A stretch of 64,000 nt of DNA from the NCBI GenBank assembly GCA_000310025.1, contig FN649750.1:3206495-3270494 (forward strand), given 5' to 3'. The DNA is from Ectocarpus siliculosus. Lineage: Eukaryota; Sar; Phaeophyceae; Ectocarpales; Ectocarpaceae. Under the pieces are notes generated by a model. That model made no database searches and had not been told where the DNA came from. It was given only the letters and a program-made list of their open reading frames with translations. Within the stretch, counting starts at the first letter, position 1. Each line of letters opens with the position of its first letter. A program made the position numbers and the translations under genes. Below are positions 1 to 12,858 of this stretch, piece by piece.

Positions 1-1872
1 CCCCCCGACTGCTACTGTTGCAAAACTACTATCATAGACCACCGTGGTTGTTCCGCTGACAAACTGGCAATCATAACGCTCGATGAACGGTCAAGCCGAG
101 CACACATCCATTAGTTTTGGTCATGAGTCTACGTACACATTTCTTGACTTTCGTCCTCTCTCTATGCCTCTCCCACCCTCTCTTTCTCTCTCTCTCTCTA
201 ACTCTCTGACCCCGCCTCTCGTCTCTGTCTCTCATGATCGGTGCCGCTCGTGCATGTAGACCGTACGGTCGCGAGTTCTGCCCACTCTCCCTGTTCGCCA
301 GAACAATCGCAAGGGCTCTGGGCCCCCACGAAACCTTAGAAGAAGCTTGCCGGGATCTCGATACGAGATACTAGTAGAGAGCTAGGCAAATGTGGTGGCA
401 ACAGATATAACGGCATTGTTTGATTTTTTTTTTTTTGTGCCCAACGTAGGGTATGGATGTTGGAGTTTAGGCGGTCCGACAACACGCACAGGAATGTAAG
501 TTGACGAGATCGGCTGGTTTTCAGGCGTGTATAGGGTCTCAAGCCACCGTGTATCCCAGGCTCGGTAAGGGCCGACCTGTGTCGTTGCGCGACTGGGGTG
601 CGCCTAGATGGAACGTATGTATTCATTCGATTTTTCGTGAAGCGTGCGGGTCGGCATGGGAACACCTGAGAAAAAAGGTTCTCCGAACACCACGTATTTA
701 GTGAATGAACGACCCCCAAGCTGACCCCAGGAAACTTGTAAGAATTCAGGATACTTGAGGCTTCTGCTGCCTTAGGACGTTTCCCGGGCCTAGACGGAGA
801 CGTTTTTTATGGGTATTTAGTATCATCTGTCTTCTTGCGGCGAAATTTCTATTCGCCTCTTGTCCACCAGAATCGTGTGCTGTAGGGGGGGAAAGCCGTT
901 TCATTTTGTACACCACCGGTGTGATTGAAATCGCGTTGATGAATGTTTTTTTGTCATGGGGAGGGGACTATTTTTTGTTGTTTCGAAGAAATGTAGCTGG
1001 CTTGGGTGCTCCTCTTGGCAACGTTTAGATTCGGCCGAAGTTGGTGTGACTCATCCATCATCCACGTCCTTGTCTTGTTTATGTGTCCTAATCTTGAGCA
1101 TCGACCGCGAACTCCGGAGGTCTGCTAGTTTGTCGTGTTTGTGGAGTAGTAAGGTGTTGGCTGCGCAGAACGAAAATTGGGCAGTCTTGGCGATGGTGTA
1201 CCATGTGTCTTTGTGTGTGTTATTTGTTGAGCTGAGTGATTTGGGTTGATCTTATAGTAAGCTAGGTTTGTCATAGAGTATGAGACGGCCTCTCTTGCTT
1301 GGGACAATAGTTTAACCCGCCGCAGCACCGACGTGGTATCTTTGTCTTTGTCGTCATTTCTTGCCCTTGGTTCCGTGTTGCTGTTGCAGCCAGTCACGTT
1401 AGCGTTTCGAGACATGCGCTCCGTGCCCGTTCGCTCTTTGTCCTTTGGCTCCCATTGCGAATGGTTGAGACTGCTGCCTTGCCTTCTTCTTGTTGTTGCC
1501 CGTGTGTGTGGAGACGTTTTTGCTGTAAGTGCTGTAGGTGGGAGTTCGGTGTGGAAACTAATACTACTCTTCGTTACCGTGGGTCTTACGCGCGCCAGCG
1601 CATTCGTTGTTCGCTTGGGGATCGTGCATGTATTCGGTTTGCGCTATCATTTGAGAACGAATGGTAAATTATGATGTGTCTGCTTTTCCTGCCCTCCGGT
1701 GTGGTCATCGGACGGACACAGAAGGAGTGGCATATTCTCAAACCCCGTCTTTTGGCGCAACGTAGATCGCATCCCGTCCTCCGCTCTAGAGTATGGCGTT
1801 CGATCCATTTTCACCCATGCGTGTCGTGCACAACAGGGACAGGAGGCGGACAGAGATTTGCATGAAACAATC

Positions 1873-2094
1873 TACCGTAGGTGACATTACACAAGATACC
1901 ACACACCCTCGACCAATTTTCTCCCCTCTCGACTACTTTACATGGCGGTACCGAAAATGGCAGCGGCGGAAGCGTCTCGTCGAGAGCTTTCCGAAAGTAC
2001 ATCCATTGAGTTTTTATGCCCCAATGAAGTGGAATAAGATCGAGTTTTGAAAATCGCTCGGGGGTGTGTGTGATATCTTACGTCATCCGTGGTA
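1873..2094. repeat. Inverted-repeat MITE-like element, copy 1
   Basis: The left end begins TACCGTAGGTGACATTACAC and the right end, read in reverse complement, begins TACCACGGATGACGTAAGAT. The ends continue into matching AAGATA-CACAC-CCC and GAAAATCG/CTCGATT blocks. Length (222 bp) and order of blocks match the cleaner copy at 7964-8184, so this is a diverged member of the same family. No coding capacity is seen. Confidence 0.6.
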
Positions 2095-4984
2095 CTGCAA
2101 ATGTACAAGTACGCGAGTGGTTGCGACGAATGTGAAGATTCCGCATTGAGTATTGGAGTATTGGCCAGGTTTGTGAACGGTATTGGACGAAAGGCAAGTA
2201 ACACAATTGACATGCTCCGCCATTGGGTAGGCGGGAGAAACTACAATGAAATCAAAGGTAGAAGGGTGGTTTATTGTGGATTTCCGGACTACGTCGCAGC
2301 TTTTGCCTCAGAAACGCGTGAGGACACCACGGAGGTGTAAGAAGAGCACACGGAAAGTTATGTGTCGCCCCTTTTTTCTTTCTGGAGACCCGTCGTTACA
2401 CCGTTCTGTGTGTTTTCTGGACGCACAGGAGGAAGGTCGCACATGAGTTAGAGACGAAGCGGTTCTACAGTAGACCTATGGAGCAGAGAATGACACCTCA
2501 TCGACCTTTGCCCTCACGCCGGTCCATTTCACTCATGGCGTTGGCTGTCCGATCACTTTGTTTCATGCCAACAAATGCTGTGTACGACAAGGGTACATCC
2601 AGCGTGTGTCCGCAACGACTCGGCAGTGTCTGTACCGGTTGGCGTGTCCTATTTTTTGTTGCGGTCTTGAGATGCAAAACGAATGTCCAACGGCACCTCC
2701 CGACGAACGGGAACGAACTCAGAGGATGGTTTGCAGGCCGTATCGTTGGAGTTCGATTGCACCCGGCCGGGAAAAAAAAAGAAAAAGAACGGCGACCTGT
2801 TGAAGGTATTGTTAGTCCATCCGCATTATATTCTTCAGCATAACCCCGTCCAACACAGCCCATCAACGCGTCTGCAAAGTTCGAAGCTAGGTGCTTCGTG
2901 CACATCGAAGTGTTACCATGAAAGTCAACACCACCTGCGAAGTGTACCGCAACAGCCCGAAGCACCATGATCACTAGACCACTATAGTCAGCCTACCAGT
3001 CGGCGCTGACAAGTGGTCTATCTTGTGGTCGAGTGGTCATCGTGCTTCTGAATACGAGCCAGTAGGGCCCAAACACCAAACGATCCAGCCAACCAATACC
3101 TAGACTTAACCGACCTACGGGAAAAAACAAGTCCCAGGTCTATCGACACGCCCAGTCAAGAACAAGCCGGTCAAAGCTGCTGGCGAAACAAACGATTCGG
3201 ATCCGACTAACTAAACAACCTTGCTCTAAACACATGACTACAAGCGGATGAAGCAGCGTCCTTCAACCGCTGCATCCATTCACGACGACAAACAGAAATA
3301 TTATACAAGACTGCGAACATTGCCACGTACGTTCAGCGGAGTTCACCACTACCGCAAAGGGTACGGCAACAGCACAGCACACTACAGCACCGTACACCAC
3401 ATCAGGGGACGAGAGGAGCACCACAGGTTGAACAAGAAAGGATCAAATTTGATTTACTTATCCCCGTCTCGAAGAACATTATCAGCGTTCGTTATACAAA
3501 GGGTCTCTCCACTTTGAACAGAATACCCACGCTTTCAGCACGACAGAAGCCGAGCTACAATCAGAAGCTCTAACTCCACCACCACCGCTGCCACCACCAA
3601 AGGGTAGCAGCATAGCATGCATCACACAACGAACGGCTCAAGACACACACATTTACAACGGAAAAAAATCTCCAGTTGAGATTGGCCGTAGTCAACCACC
3701 CACGAGCAGCAGCTCCATCAGAGAAAGAAGGCAGTCATCGAAGCACCGACGGTGTAGTCGTGGATAGTAATATGACCTCGGACGCCACCACACGATCCAG
3801 GCTTCACCAACAACGCTACCCTGGCGGGCGCTCCCAGGTCCTGCTAAACGTTGATGATGTTGAGCAAGGCCAGATTGTTGGGGGGCGGTCGGTGTGGCGT
3901 GCACCCAAAAATTGACAAAATATTTTTTTCCCCGGCAAGCAGTCGTGCAATCTTGTGGGAGGATACAGCAGTGGTCATGGAAGGTTCCACGTGTTTCATG
4001 CGACAGGTCAGACACGCTGTAGAATGCTCCAAAGTGTGCATCCCTCGACGAAGATAAGAAGATACAGCAGTAGACAAATATATCAACGGTTAGATCCGGC
4101 CACCGCGGGCAACCCTGCACAACAGCCCAACCAGTTGTAGCACACATTAATTCAGCAGCCTTTTATCGGGACTCATTCAGCTACGCCAGGACTGCCTGCT
4201 TAGGCCAGGTACCACAGGGCGTCCTTGTGGCTCACCTCAAGAGTATGGACGGCGTAGGCCCGATGGTGGGGGAACCTCCGCCTTCCACTCGATACGGCAG
4301 CCTCCTTCAACATGCGAGAAGGTGTCGGCGTCGAAGCAGCTCGGCACGTCGCCTGTCACGTGCCGTCTTTGTCAAGGTTGACCAGGGACCACGGGGAGAC
4401 CCCCCTCGAAGAACTGATGAAGGTCGTGGCGGGGCCCACCCAAAGGGCCAGCTCCGTCTGCTCGTCTTCGTTGTGGTGATCGGGAGCGACACCGTCGGGT
4501 AGTCGTTCGGTCTCATGCTGATCTGATGTTGCTGTGGACGCCGGACTCTTCTTGTTCGACTGGCGGATAGTAGTGTAGACAGGGAGGGGGTGTCTTGAGA
4601 GATATGGTTGTGTGGTATGCGGGCCGAAGATTGTGTGTGTGCCTAGGTGCCTGTGTGGCTGACAACCCTGGCGCGGATGACGCGTTTCCTGAGCAGGCGG
4701 GGTTCTGACGCGGGACTGTCAATTGTGACGCGTGGTGACGCAGAGTGGATGGGTTGATTTCGCCGCATTTCGTTTGATTCTGACGGATTCGTACATGCAG
4801 AACATTCTTCTTCGAGTACTATAGGTTGCGTTGTGGAAGCAGTCTTGTGCTTGAACACCTCGACAGCGTCAGTCAGGCGAATGCCAAGACAATGAAACAC
4901 CCTTTGGTGTTTTTGCGCTCGTAAAATAATATGTTGTCGAACGAGGACTTTCCACTCGGACAACCAGTTACCGTGTGCCATAGA

Positions 4985-5210
4985 GGTGACATGACATATG
5001 TACTTGTAAGATATTCGCCCTCCTCGCCCGACTGTCAAAGCTTGATATTCCACAGCGGAAACAATGTTGGTGCCGAAAGGGCGGCGTTGGAACCGTCTGG
5101 CTGAGAGATTTCCGCTAAAGAACCGTTGATTTATACCATCTTCGTCGTGGGGTAATTGGCTTGATTGAACCTCGACTTAGAGGCGGTGTGATATCTTGTG
5201 TCACCCACGT
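4985..5210. repeat. Inverted-repeat MITE-like element, copy 2 (degenerate)
   Basis: The left side contains GTAAGATATTCGCC followed by TCAAAGCTTGATATTCCAC. The right side contains GGTGTGATATCTTGTGTCA. The interior shares GGAACCGTCT and CATCTTCGTCGTGG with the copy at 7964-8184. The ends are approximate because this copy is more diverged. It lies outside any gene I can recognise. Confidence 0.5.
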
Positions 5211-6793
5211 ACGTACAAGGTACGTACTTGATTGTACTGGACAGCAGGTAGGATAGGTGCTTACAAATAGTGTTTCCCTGCTTAATCTCCAGCTGGTTTG
5301 TCCTGTTGTTGGCTTATTTATATTATGACATTCGGAGATTCGAACACTTCAAACGACCTCAATTCATGTATATTATATGGGGTGTGTATGAGGACACTGG
5401 TCCCTCTGTCAGAGACAGAGGCCGGTGCTCTTGCAGTATTCTCCCACTGCCAAGGGTGGCTATTTCCTTTCGTGAGATGTAACGAGGAGAGAGGTAGAGA
5501 AAAAATTACCAGAGGGTCGAAGAGGAGAGCCGGAGGCTCTCCGTCTCTTCCCTCAGCAATCGGCCATGGACTCCGGAAGAGACGAATCTCCTCGATGTTT
5601 ACTTGCCACTTCTCAGGATGGCAAGTTACCCCCGAGGGATCATACCTTCCTTATGGCTGGTTATATTTTCCGACAGGTGCCCTCAACATGTATATTTAAT
5701 TAATTAACTGTTTTTGGTTTGGGGGGTGTTTTTGGTTTTGGGGAGACGATATCAAAAGAGCATGCAGTGAGTACACCAGCCCGTCTCAGATCCCACGGGT
5801 CACGAGTCATTCGGACCCCGGACCTCACGACAAACAACTTACATTGAACCAAACTCAAACCGTAGTGAAACGGTGTGATTTCGGCTTCTATAACCTCTGC
5901 GTACAAAAAAAAACATTTGCAACATACATGGCCCGATATTTTGCTGTTTTGAGGCTGGCGACCCGTGGCTGTGTGGGGAGCGTCCATTGCTCTAAAACCC
6001 CAAAATACGGGAGGGGGGCGTACTCTTCTGTTTTGCATGCCTTAGCGGTTAGACCATTGACCACGCGTCCTCGAGAGGACGGAGCATTGTTCCCACAGGA
6101 CCGATCACCAATGGCCAATCGTTCCTTCTTCCTTCGCCAAAGGTGGCTCAAAAAGATCTTCCGTTGTCTATACAAGTATATCCTATCGATATCACTCCCC
6201 GCCTTTTCAACCCCTTGCCATGCCCCAGTACAGCTAACGTCTTATCCTGGCTATTCCATGCCTCAAACATCTCCCTGTACTTTCCTTCTTCATTTCCCTG
6301 CTCAGTCATGTACATTTCCCTCTCCTTCTTGTACAGCCGATATTCCGCGATTACATGAACACGGTCTTCGCACTCGGAGACACAGTCACACTCAAAATAC
6401 GGGAGGGGGGGGGGGGGCATTTTCCAAATACTCTCGCATTCAGCAAAATAAAGAAAGCACGGAAATGCGGCCTAACTACGGTAAAAAATGTGGGGTCAAA
6501 ATCGAAAATAGATTTTGAGAATTGCGCTACCGAGACTACATCCTCTTATGGAGAACAAGCCCATCGTATCCCTGTCCACTGGGTCATGCCGACGAAATAT
6601 GACACTCTGGGCACAACCCGGTCCATGCGAATCACTCAATTCTTCAACTCTCGTCTGTTTACAAAATTCAACACCAGAGTGCCTCGAAAACACAACCCTG
6701 CCGTCTTGCGGACCACCGCCAAATTTGAGTAGCTGAAACCAAATATCGACAGAAAAGCTATTCTACATCAGCATCCATCCGCATTCCGTCGGG

Positions 6794-9700
6794 TCATGTT
6801 TTTTTCTTAAGCTTGATGACGATTTTCTTCTTCGTTCCTGCCGCCGCTCCGGCAGTCGGGCCGCCCGCCACTCCCTGTTTCGTGAAGGCTTTGCTCGCGG
6901 TTCCAGCCCCCTGCTGCTGTTGTTGCTTTGTCGGCCAGCCCGCTGTTTGTCCTATTGGCCCTGCAGCTGTAGTTGTCGCCGTTGACGACGTGTTGCTGGA
7001 GGCTTCTGGTGCACTTTTTCGTTCTGCCTCAGCAGCCTGGAAAAAAATTGTTATGTTCCACATTACGTTAGAAGGTTGGATGGAAATCTCTAGGGACACA
7101 CTACATGACGTGGAATACAACCAACGCTAGAGTAAAGGTAGTGTTACTGAAAGAATGCCGGAGAATGGCAGGTTTTACGCTCCGCTTAAACGTCATTTCT
7201 TGTCCACGGCGGCAATTTTTTTTCTCGCAGTAAAACAAAGCTGATAGCGGCACCAAACTAAACCCTGGAGTTCGCCAGACAAACGCATACCAATCATCGA
7301 AATTAAAGAAAGCGGCCGAGTAGCGGCAAGTGTGAATCGGTCGCAGGACACAGTACAGGCAAGACACCCCGGTGAGAAGGTCAGGAACAGCGACACAAAA
7401 ATGTTGTACCAGTGGCATCTGCTAGACGTAGAGATCGACCAGCGCCTCACTTCTTCCTCTTCCCGCTTGTCGAGCTCTTGTGCCGCGCTAACGAGGAGCG
7501 CCAGGACCGACTCGTTTGTCACGAGGTCCACCGGCTTTTCGCCTCTGTCGTTCTTAGCCCCCACGTCGGCCCCTGCCCCGATCAAAAGCTCGACAACCTG
7601 GCATCAAGAGAAGTCATTCATTCCCAGGGTTATCGTAACCTTTGGAGTGGATCTTGTCACTACAGTAGTTTGGGGGCAAGGCGCACTTGGAAGCGCGGTT
7701 GTGAGGAAGTCCGCCTACTTGGCGCCTACAAAATCCTTGTCGGAAACTACTTTAAGTGTGTTCGAAAGCGTCCGAGATGTGGGCATCAGTGTACAGGGGC
7801 ATCAAAAAGGTTGAAGCCCACTTGACATTGGTTTTGGCGTGACTTGGAGGTGCAATAAGGTGCATCCCACGTGGCAGGGAATTAACACACTTTGTCTGCG
7901 GTAAGCCAAGTACAGCTGACGATGGGATTGCTAGCTAAACCCATGGGTGGCGCGGCAGGTAATTACCGTATATGACACAAGATAACACACCCCCTGGACC
8001 GATTTTCAAAGCTCGATTACTCCACGACGAAGAGGATGCATAAATGAAACAATACGTTTTCGAACAGCTCTCGACGAGACGGTTCCAACGCCGCCGTTTT
8101 CGGCGCTGTGACTCTTCCTGCTGTTGAGAAATCGAGCTTTGAAAATCGGCCAAGGGGGTGTGTTATCTTGTGTCATATACGGTAGTAGCTCCATCCACAC
8201 GCTCTGGTAGCGTAACCCAGAACCTTTCGTGATAACCCAAGGGCCTCCTGCCTGTGAATCGGGGAACTCAGGAATGGAAATGTCCCATTCGCGAAGCACA
8301 CAGCGTGGAACTATCGGTGAATTAAACGAACGATAACGTGAGATACCCCGCCACATTTGCATATACAACAGCCATTTACGCGAAAGGCAGACACTTGTAC
8401 CGGTTCAGCGCCACTTTCGTGAACTCGACTCGACGTACTTGACAAGATGACTCTTCCAAGTCTCTTGTGTCCGAAGTATCGCTGACTCCCGCAACAGAAC
8501 AGGCCCAGTGCAACACGGTATCTCCTCCCGTGGTTCTGACGTTGACGTTAGCCTAAAACACACGGGCAAATCACGACCGGGACAAACATAAAGCTTGTGT
8601 GTGTCTTGAATTCTAGCACCAACCGCGCTAGCCGGCTGACCAATGCAGAGACGTCAGTCTCAAGTGCGGCTGAAAACATACAGCGCTTCTAAAGGCGATG
8701 ATCTGGGACCCCGTGACGGGGCGCCATCGGGGGGGCGAGGCTATTCTCCGAATTAAAGAGAGAAACGGTGGCACATGGAGGAGAACTGCACGTGTCACCA
8801 GGGCCTACTCGTGTTCATTTAGGATCTCTCCGCATGCTGGTTCTACAGTGTCATCTCGTGTGCAATGCCCTCATCATTTTGGGCGCGTGTTGTGTAGAAG
8901 ATCAGCTGGGTCGAAACTTTTACTATCTTCCGTACTATCGTACATCTCTCCGTTCTTCCTTCTTTTTTCCATCCCTCTCCCCCCTTCAACTTCCTCCTGT
9001 TTCGATACCACTAGCCGTGTGTGTTTGTGTGTTTGTCAGAGTCTTGACAGTGCGAGGCTGAAAATGGACGGTGGGTGTGAGACAACGAATTTACCTAAGA
9101 AGAAAGTCAAGAGCAAAACGAACCCGTGATACCTCGGTCCCACACAAACTATTTGTAGCGCACCTTTCCTGTTCCCAGCAGAACTTTGGCTACTTTCACG
9201 TCGCATCTTTTTGCACACCTGCGAAGAGAGATTAGGCAGAAGGAGTATATAGCATGGAAACAAGCAACACTTAAAATAACCTGCCGGATTCAGCGTAGGA
9301 TTACAGCTTGTCCGCTAGGAAAGGTTCTCCATCACTAAAGCGCCAGGTTTCGAACACAATGGGCTTGCAAGCCAAACTATGAACACCTTATCGCCAGCAA
9401 CAACACCGAACTGAGAGGTGCCTGTCCACAGCTCACAGGAGGAGCTGCACCTACACCGGCAACGGAGGCAGACGAACGTGATTGACGGAGGAAGGGTCTT
9501 CGACAGTGTTCGCACCCCCTTACCAGTGTAGCGGCGTTCTCCCGAAGCTGTCTTGTCGATTGATGTCAGTCGCATCGAGTTCGGCCAAGGCCTTCACCAC
9601 CTCGTACAGCCCTCGCTCGGCCGCCAGCGTAACTGGGGTCTTCCGAATGGTCAAGAGGGGGGGGCGGTTACGGTACCAGGAGATCCTCAACATGCAGAAT

Positions 9701-10051
9701 TCAAACCGATACGTGTACACTCAAAATCGAACGCAGCGCAAGTGAACAGCTTCAACGAAGTCCAGTATCAAGTAGCTGAAACTCAATCTTCCGTGCAAGG
9801 GCTTCAACGCATCCCCTCTGGAAATAATGGTCTCGAACGGGTACAGTACGTCCTTGCGAGGTTGCGTATATTCAGCAAAACAGCAGTGGCTGACTGCTTC
9901 TTGGCGTTTTCGGGGCGTTCTTTCATGGGTAGTGGTTTACCTGCAGGTGCGCATCTTGAGTGTTGGGATTCGCCCCAGAAGAAAGAAGAAAGCCAACCTC
10001 ATCCACATCGCCTTTCACGGCCGCTTGGTGCAAACTAGTCCGCCCCTGCAT
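6794..10051 (-). CDS. Ankyrin-repeat protein, six exons, complete
   Basis: Exons on the minus strand are 10051-9941, 9639-9524, 9218-9164, 8552-8439, 7597-7451 and 7036-6794. All junctions are GT-AG, phases agree throughout, and the sum is 786 bp (261 residues). Residues 1-150 form about four ankyrin repeats: GRTSLHQAAVKGDVDEVGFL, TPVTLAAERGLYEVVKALAE, then GRTPLHWCAKRCDVKVAKVL joined across two introns to ANVNVRTTGGDTVLHWAC, and finally VVELLIGAGADVGAKNDRGE. An acidic helix (KREEE) links to an Ala/Ser/Thr/Gln-rich low-complexity region (about 182-245) and a lysine-rich end, KKKIVIKLKKKT. The 55-bp exon is supported because it both restores the phase and completes a repeat. Ankyrin repeats bind other proteins; the specific role is unknown. 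The basic tail could be a nuclear or membrane-binding signal (inference). The start is uncertain: the first ATG overlaps a possible acceptor (ATGCAG), so an upstream exon may exist. Confidence 0.8.
7964..8184. repeat. Inverted-repeat MITE-like element, copy 3 (best preserved)
   Basis: This 221-bp element lies in the intron between ankyrin exons 4 and 5. The left end reads TACCGTATATGACACAAGAT. The right end in reverse complement gives the same 20 bases, and the match runs on through ACACACCCCC and GATTTTCAAAGCTCGATT for about 55 bp with few mismatches. If the outer TA on each side is a target-site duplication, the element behaves like a Tc1/mariner-type MITE; this is inference from the ends only. 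It has no coding capacity. Confidence 0.75.
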
Positions 10052-12858
10052 GGGGGGAAGCAGGCAGGGCGGGGGGTGGAGCGAAAGAGAGAATTTTTGG
10101 TAATGTACAGCCGCAGTGCTATTGAACGACTCGGCATGTTCGGGTGTGGGGAAGAGGGGAGGCGCACGCCGTTCGGTCAAGGTAGTTAGTGAAAAGGCCT
10201 GGCTTCCCGACTGCCTATATAGACATGACCAAAGATGTTTGCGCGCTCGAGTTGCCGTATGTGCATGTAGTATAGGTTGCACCAAAGTGTGGCAGCATTT
10301 GGGTCGCGAAACTAACCGCAGCAGTTTCGCACATCAGCACTACAAAACTGCCGGGCGGAGTGAAGTAAACGAAAGGGCGCCGGGGAAAAACAGCCGTCGC
10401 GGCTCTCGCACAAGGTGATCGACACAGCGCAGAGGTGATAACTCCCAACTCTCAACAGCAGCAGGCAATCACACTCTCGTACACAGCAGGTAGCGCGCTG
10501 CCCTGCGTAGCCTACATCCGGTGCGGAGTTGGTGTTAAACTTGCCGCCGTCTTTTGCCGTCACCGACAACAAATGCGGTACTGCTGTAGAACATGCATAG
10601 AACGCACCGTCTCATCTTGGGTGTCCGGGATAGAACCTTTCATGGCACAGGCGTGTTAGCACGGAAAGCGAACAGCGGTACGGGTAGTGGTGAAGTGTGT
10701 TGGAAGTGCTGAGCAAGAGACGCAGCTGCAGTGGCAGCAAGAGAGCACAAAAGCAAGCGCGTGGTGGCGCCGTGAATCAGCAACGCGTTGATTGGGCAGG
10801 GTCGACAGTTCGCTTTGCTGTCATCAAAGAGCAAAGAGCATCACCGCCCCGGTTCGCTTCTCAGACAGCCGCTCTTTCCCAGAAAGGGTACCCAAACTTC
10901 ACCAGCGTGCTTCGGGGCAGGGTTGAGTGAAGCCCAAGGAGATCCTTTGGGTAGGGGGAGTCACGTCACAGCACCTTCACAAGGTAAACGACCCCCACAC
11001 GTGCGCGACGGAGAAAAATCAATCCGAGCTGCATTGAGGCGTTGAAGCATCTAACGGCAAAACTCGGCTTTTCGCGTTTGTGTTGACGGCTACATGTAGA
11101 CTCTCTAGGTGCTTGTACTGCTAATAGGAGAGTCGATCAATACCTGGTACGTCGTTTCCGCCGTTCAACGGGGCATCGTTTGCCCTACTTGACCCACGAT
11201 AATCGCGAGTTTTTTGTGCATCAGTCTCCCTCAATCTGAATACCTGTCGAATGATCATGAGCAACGCACACGTGTTGCCCCCTATGGAAAAATTACCATA
11301 TATATTTTTTTATGCAGACAATACAAATCCTGGAATCACATCCCCTGGCGGTCCCTCCGCATAGAGTTTTGAGTTATTCTGCTATACCTCTCGCTGTAGT
11401 GCTGATCCCTAATCGTGCACATCCGATATGCCTTGCCCACACATAGAGACGCACACACCCCAATTTCTGTCAGGTTGGTTGGGGTTAGGTCTTCAGCAAA
11501 CGGCGTTGACAGTCCGGTGCGTGCTTCAATGGCTTTGATTTCTATATGTTTTCGGAGGTAGACGCATGATCGTTCTGGAAGCCACTTCTGCTGACTACTG
11601 GAGTTAAGACTTTAATTTGGGCGGATTTTCGCAGGCCAACCGCGGACGCTGTAGTGGAGACCCCTAATCATGCACATCATGGATTCGTTCTATGGTCTTT
11701 TATCTCTACGATAGGCAAAGTATCGGCCGAATCGGGGGACCGTAGTGTTTCAGCAAACCTCGGTGAAAGTTGGTCCCCAAGAGCTGAAAAGGTTGCGCGC
11801 AGCAGCAGAAAGCTGGTTCAACTCAGCTGTGATCGTGAGGCATTTCTCGCGTCCAAAGCACAATCAAAGGGTGAAAACAGCTTTCCGGTGGAGGGTATGA
11901 CCTTCTTGAGGTGCCCGTGTACTTTGGTGGCACGCCGAGGTCTGTGTGAGGAGCACGAGGTGGTGAAAGAACTGGGCTCAGCCTTGTCCAATCTGGGGAG
12001 GGGATGAAACAAAATTGACCCCGCTGAAACCTGCGGCGTGATTTTTTGTCCGTACTTTTTTTCGATTTCCTATAGGGGGCAACACGTGTGAACGTTGCGC
12101 GTGAAGAGGCTTCGGATAATCACGAAACCATGGGGTGTCTCGATCAACGAATACCATCCGTTTGTACTCTTTGGTTCAATCGTAAACGGAAAAGCGTTGC
12201 TGCGCCACAGCTGAACTGCAGTCGTTTCCAGCTGCTGCTGAACGGTGGTTGTATTCCCTGTTGTCTAGGGAGGCAACTCGAAACCGATGTATTTGTACGA
12301 GTGTCGTCTGCGGATTCTCCACAACAATATGTAGAGCATTGAACGATTAGCCGTTACGCGCACATCGCCACTGCGGTGGTCGGCGTCGGCCTCCAAAAGA
12401 AAAACCGCTCTCCCCAATGTCCTGTTCAAAACTATGATGTGCTAGCGGACCTGTAGCGTAAGGTTACGTTCTATCTGGGTGCGTATGCAAAGGGTCGAGG
12501 TCGAGTAGGACGTTTCAATTTGTTGTGTGCGCTTTTTTGCGGGCTTTGTTGACGCACAGATTGTTCGGCATGCAGCTGGCAGCGTTTTGTATTTTCTTTT
12601 GTAGTGGCCGAAGACGCGTTTACACCCGCACAGAGGATACCTTCATTCACTTTCTTTTCCCACCTCCTCTGTTGTGCAGCAAGTGTTTTTCGGCACAACA
12701 AGCTTCACCCCCACCGTCGGTAATACTTGTCCCCAAAACTGAGATAGTACAAAATACTGGAAACAAACCACCACCAGCCCCATTTTTTTGCTTGTTTTAG
12801 CCAAGTTGTTCATATGGCAGTCTGGCACGTTCATCAACACGTACATCTCCAGGTTGAA
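10052..12858. other. Intergenic stretch between ankyrin gene and TTC4-like exon
   Basis: No convincing exon is seen. Its main content is the 840-bp inverted-repeat element at 11261-12100. The 10100-10700 part is mixed-frame with poly-Q-like triplets on the plus strand but no plausible splice sites linked to a recognisable protein. Confidence 0.5.
11261..12100. mobile_element. Putative non-autonomous inverted-repeat element, 840 bp
   Basis: The left end reads GCAACGCACACGTGTTGCCC, continuing CCTATGG. The right end in reverse complement reads GCGCAACGTTCACACGTGTT, continuing GCCCCCTATAGG. The two arms therefore share about 30 bp with a 2-base offset. Inside, TAATCGTGCACAT and TAATCATGCACAT occur about 250 bp apart, and a 117-codon open frame (11654-12007, plus) has no recognisable domain. 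No transposase is visible. Target-site duplications are not clear, so the class cannot be assigned. Confidence 0.45.

Larger units (their letters stand above)
1..6793. other. Gene-poor left flank, no convincing gene
   Basis: I find no exon here that combines acceptable splice sites with family-like protein sequence. Open frames of 60-224 codons occur on both strands, but they overlap each other, have unremarkable composition and resemble nothing I know. Visible content: a pyrimidine-rich CT repeat at about 165-240, two copies of a ~222-bp inverted-repeat element (listed separately), and a run of 13 G at 6405-6417 preceded by a motif (AAAATACGGGAGGGG) that also occurs near 6001. A weakly tRNA-like stretch near 6037-6085 is discussed under rejected items. 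Confidence 0.6.

Noticed and set aside
6037-6085. tRNA-like stretch TTAGCGGTTAGACCATTGAC with a CGTCC-GGACG hairpin
   Set aside because: No acceptor stem and no B-box (GGTTCGA-TCC) at the right distance, so it does not fold as a tRNA.
5844-6518. 224-codon plus-strand frame and an antisense frame reading like a charged helix (EREMYMTEQGNEEGKYREMF)
   Set aside because: Both strands are open over the same stretch, there are no matching splice partners, and the helix-like look follows from a purine-rich strand. It overlaps the G-tract repeats.
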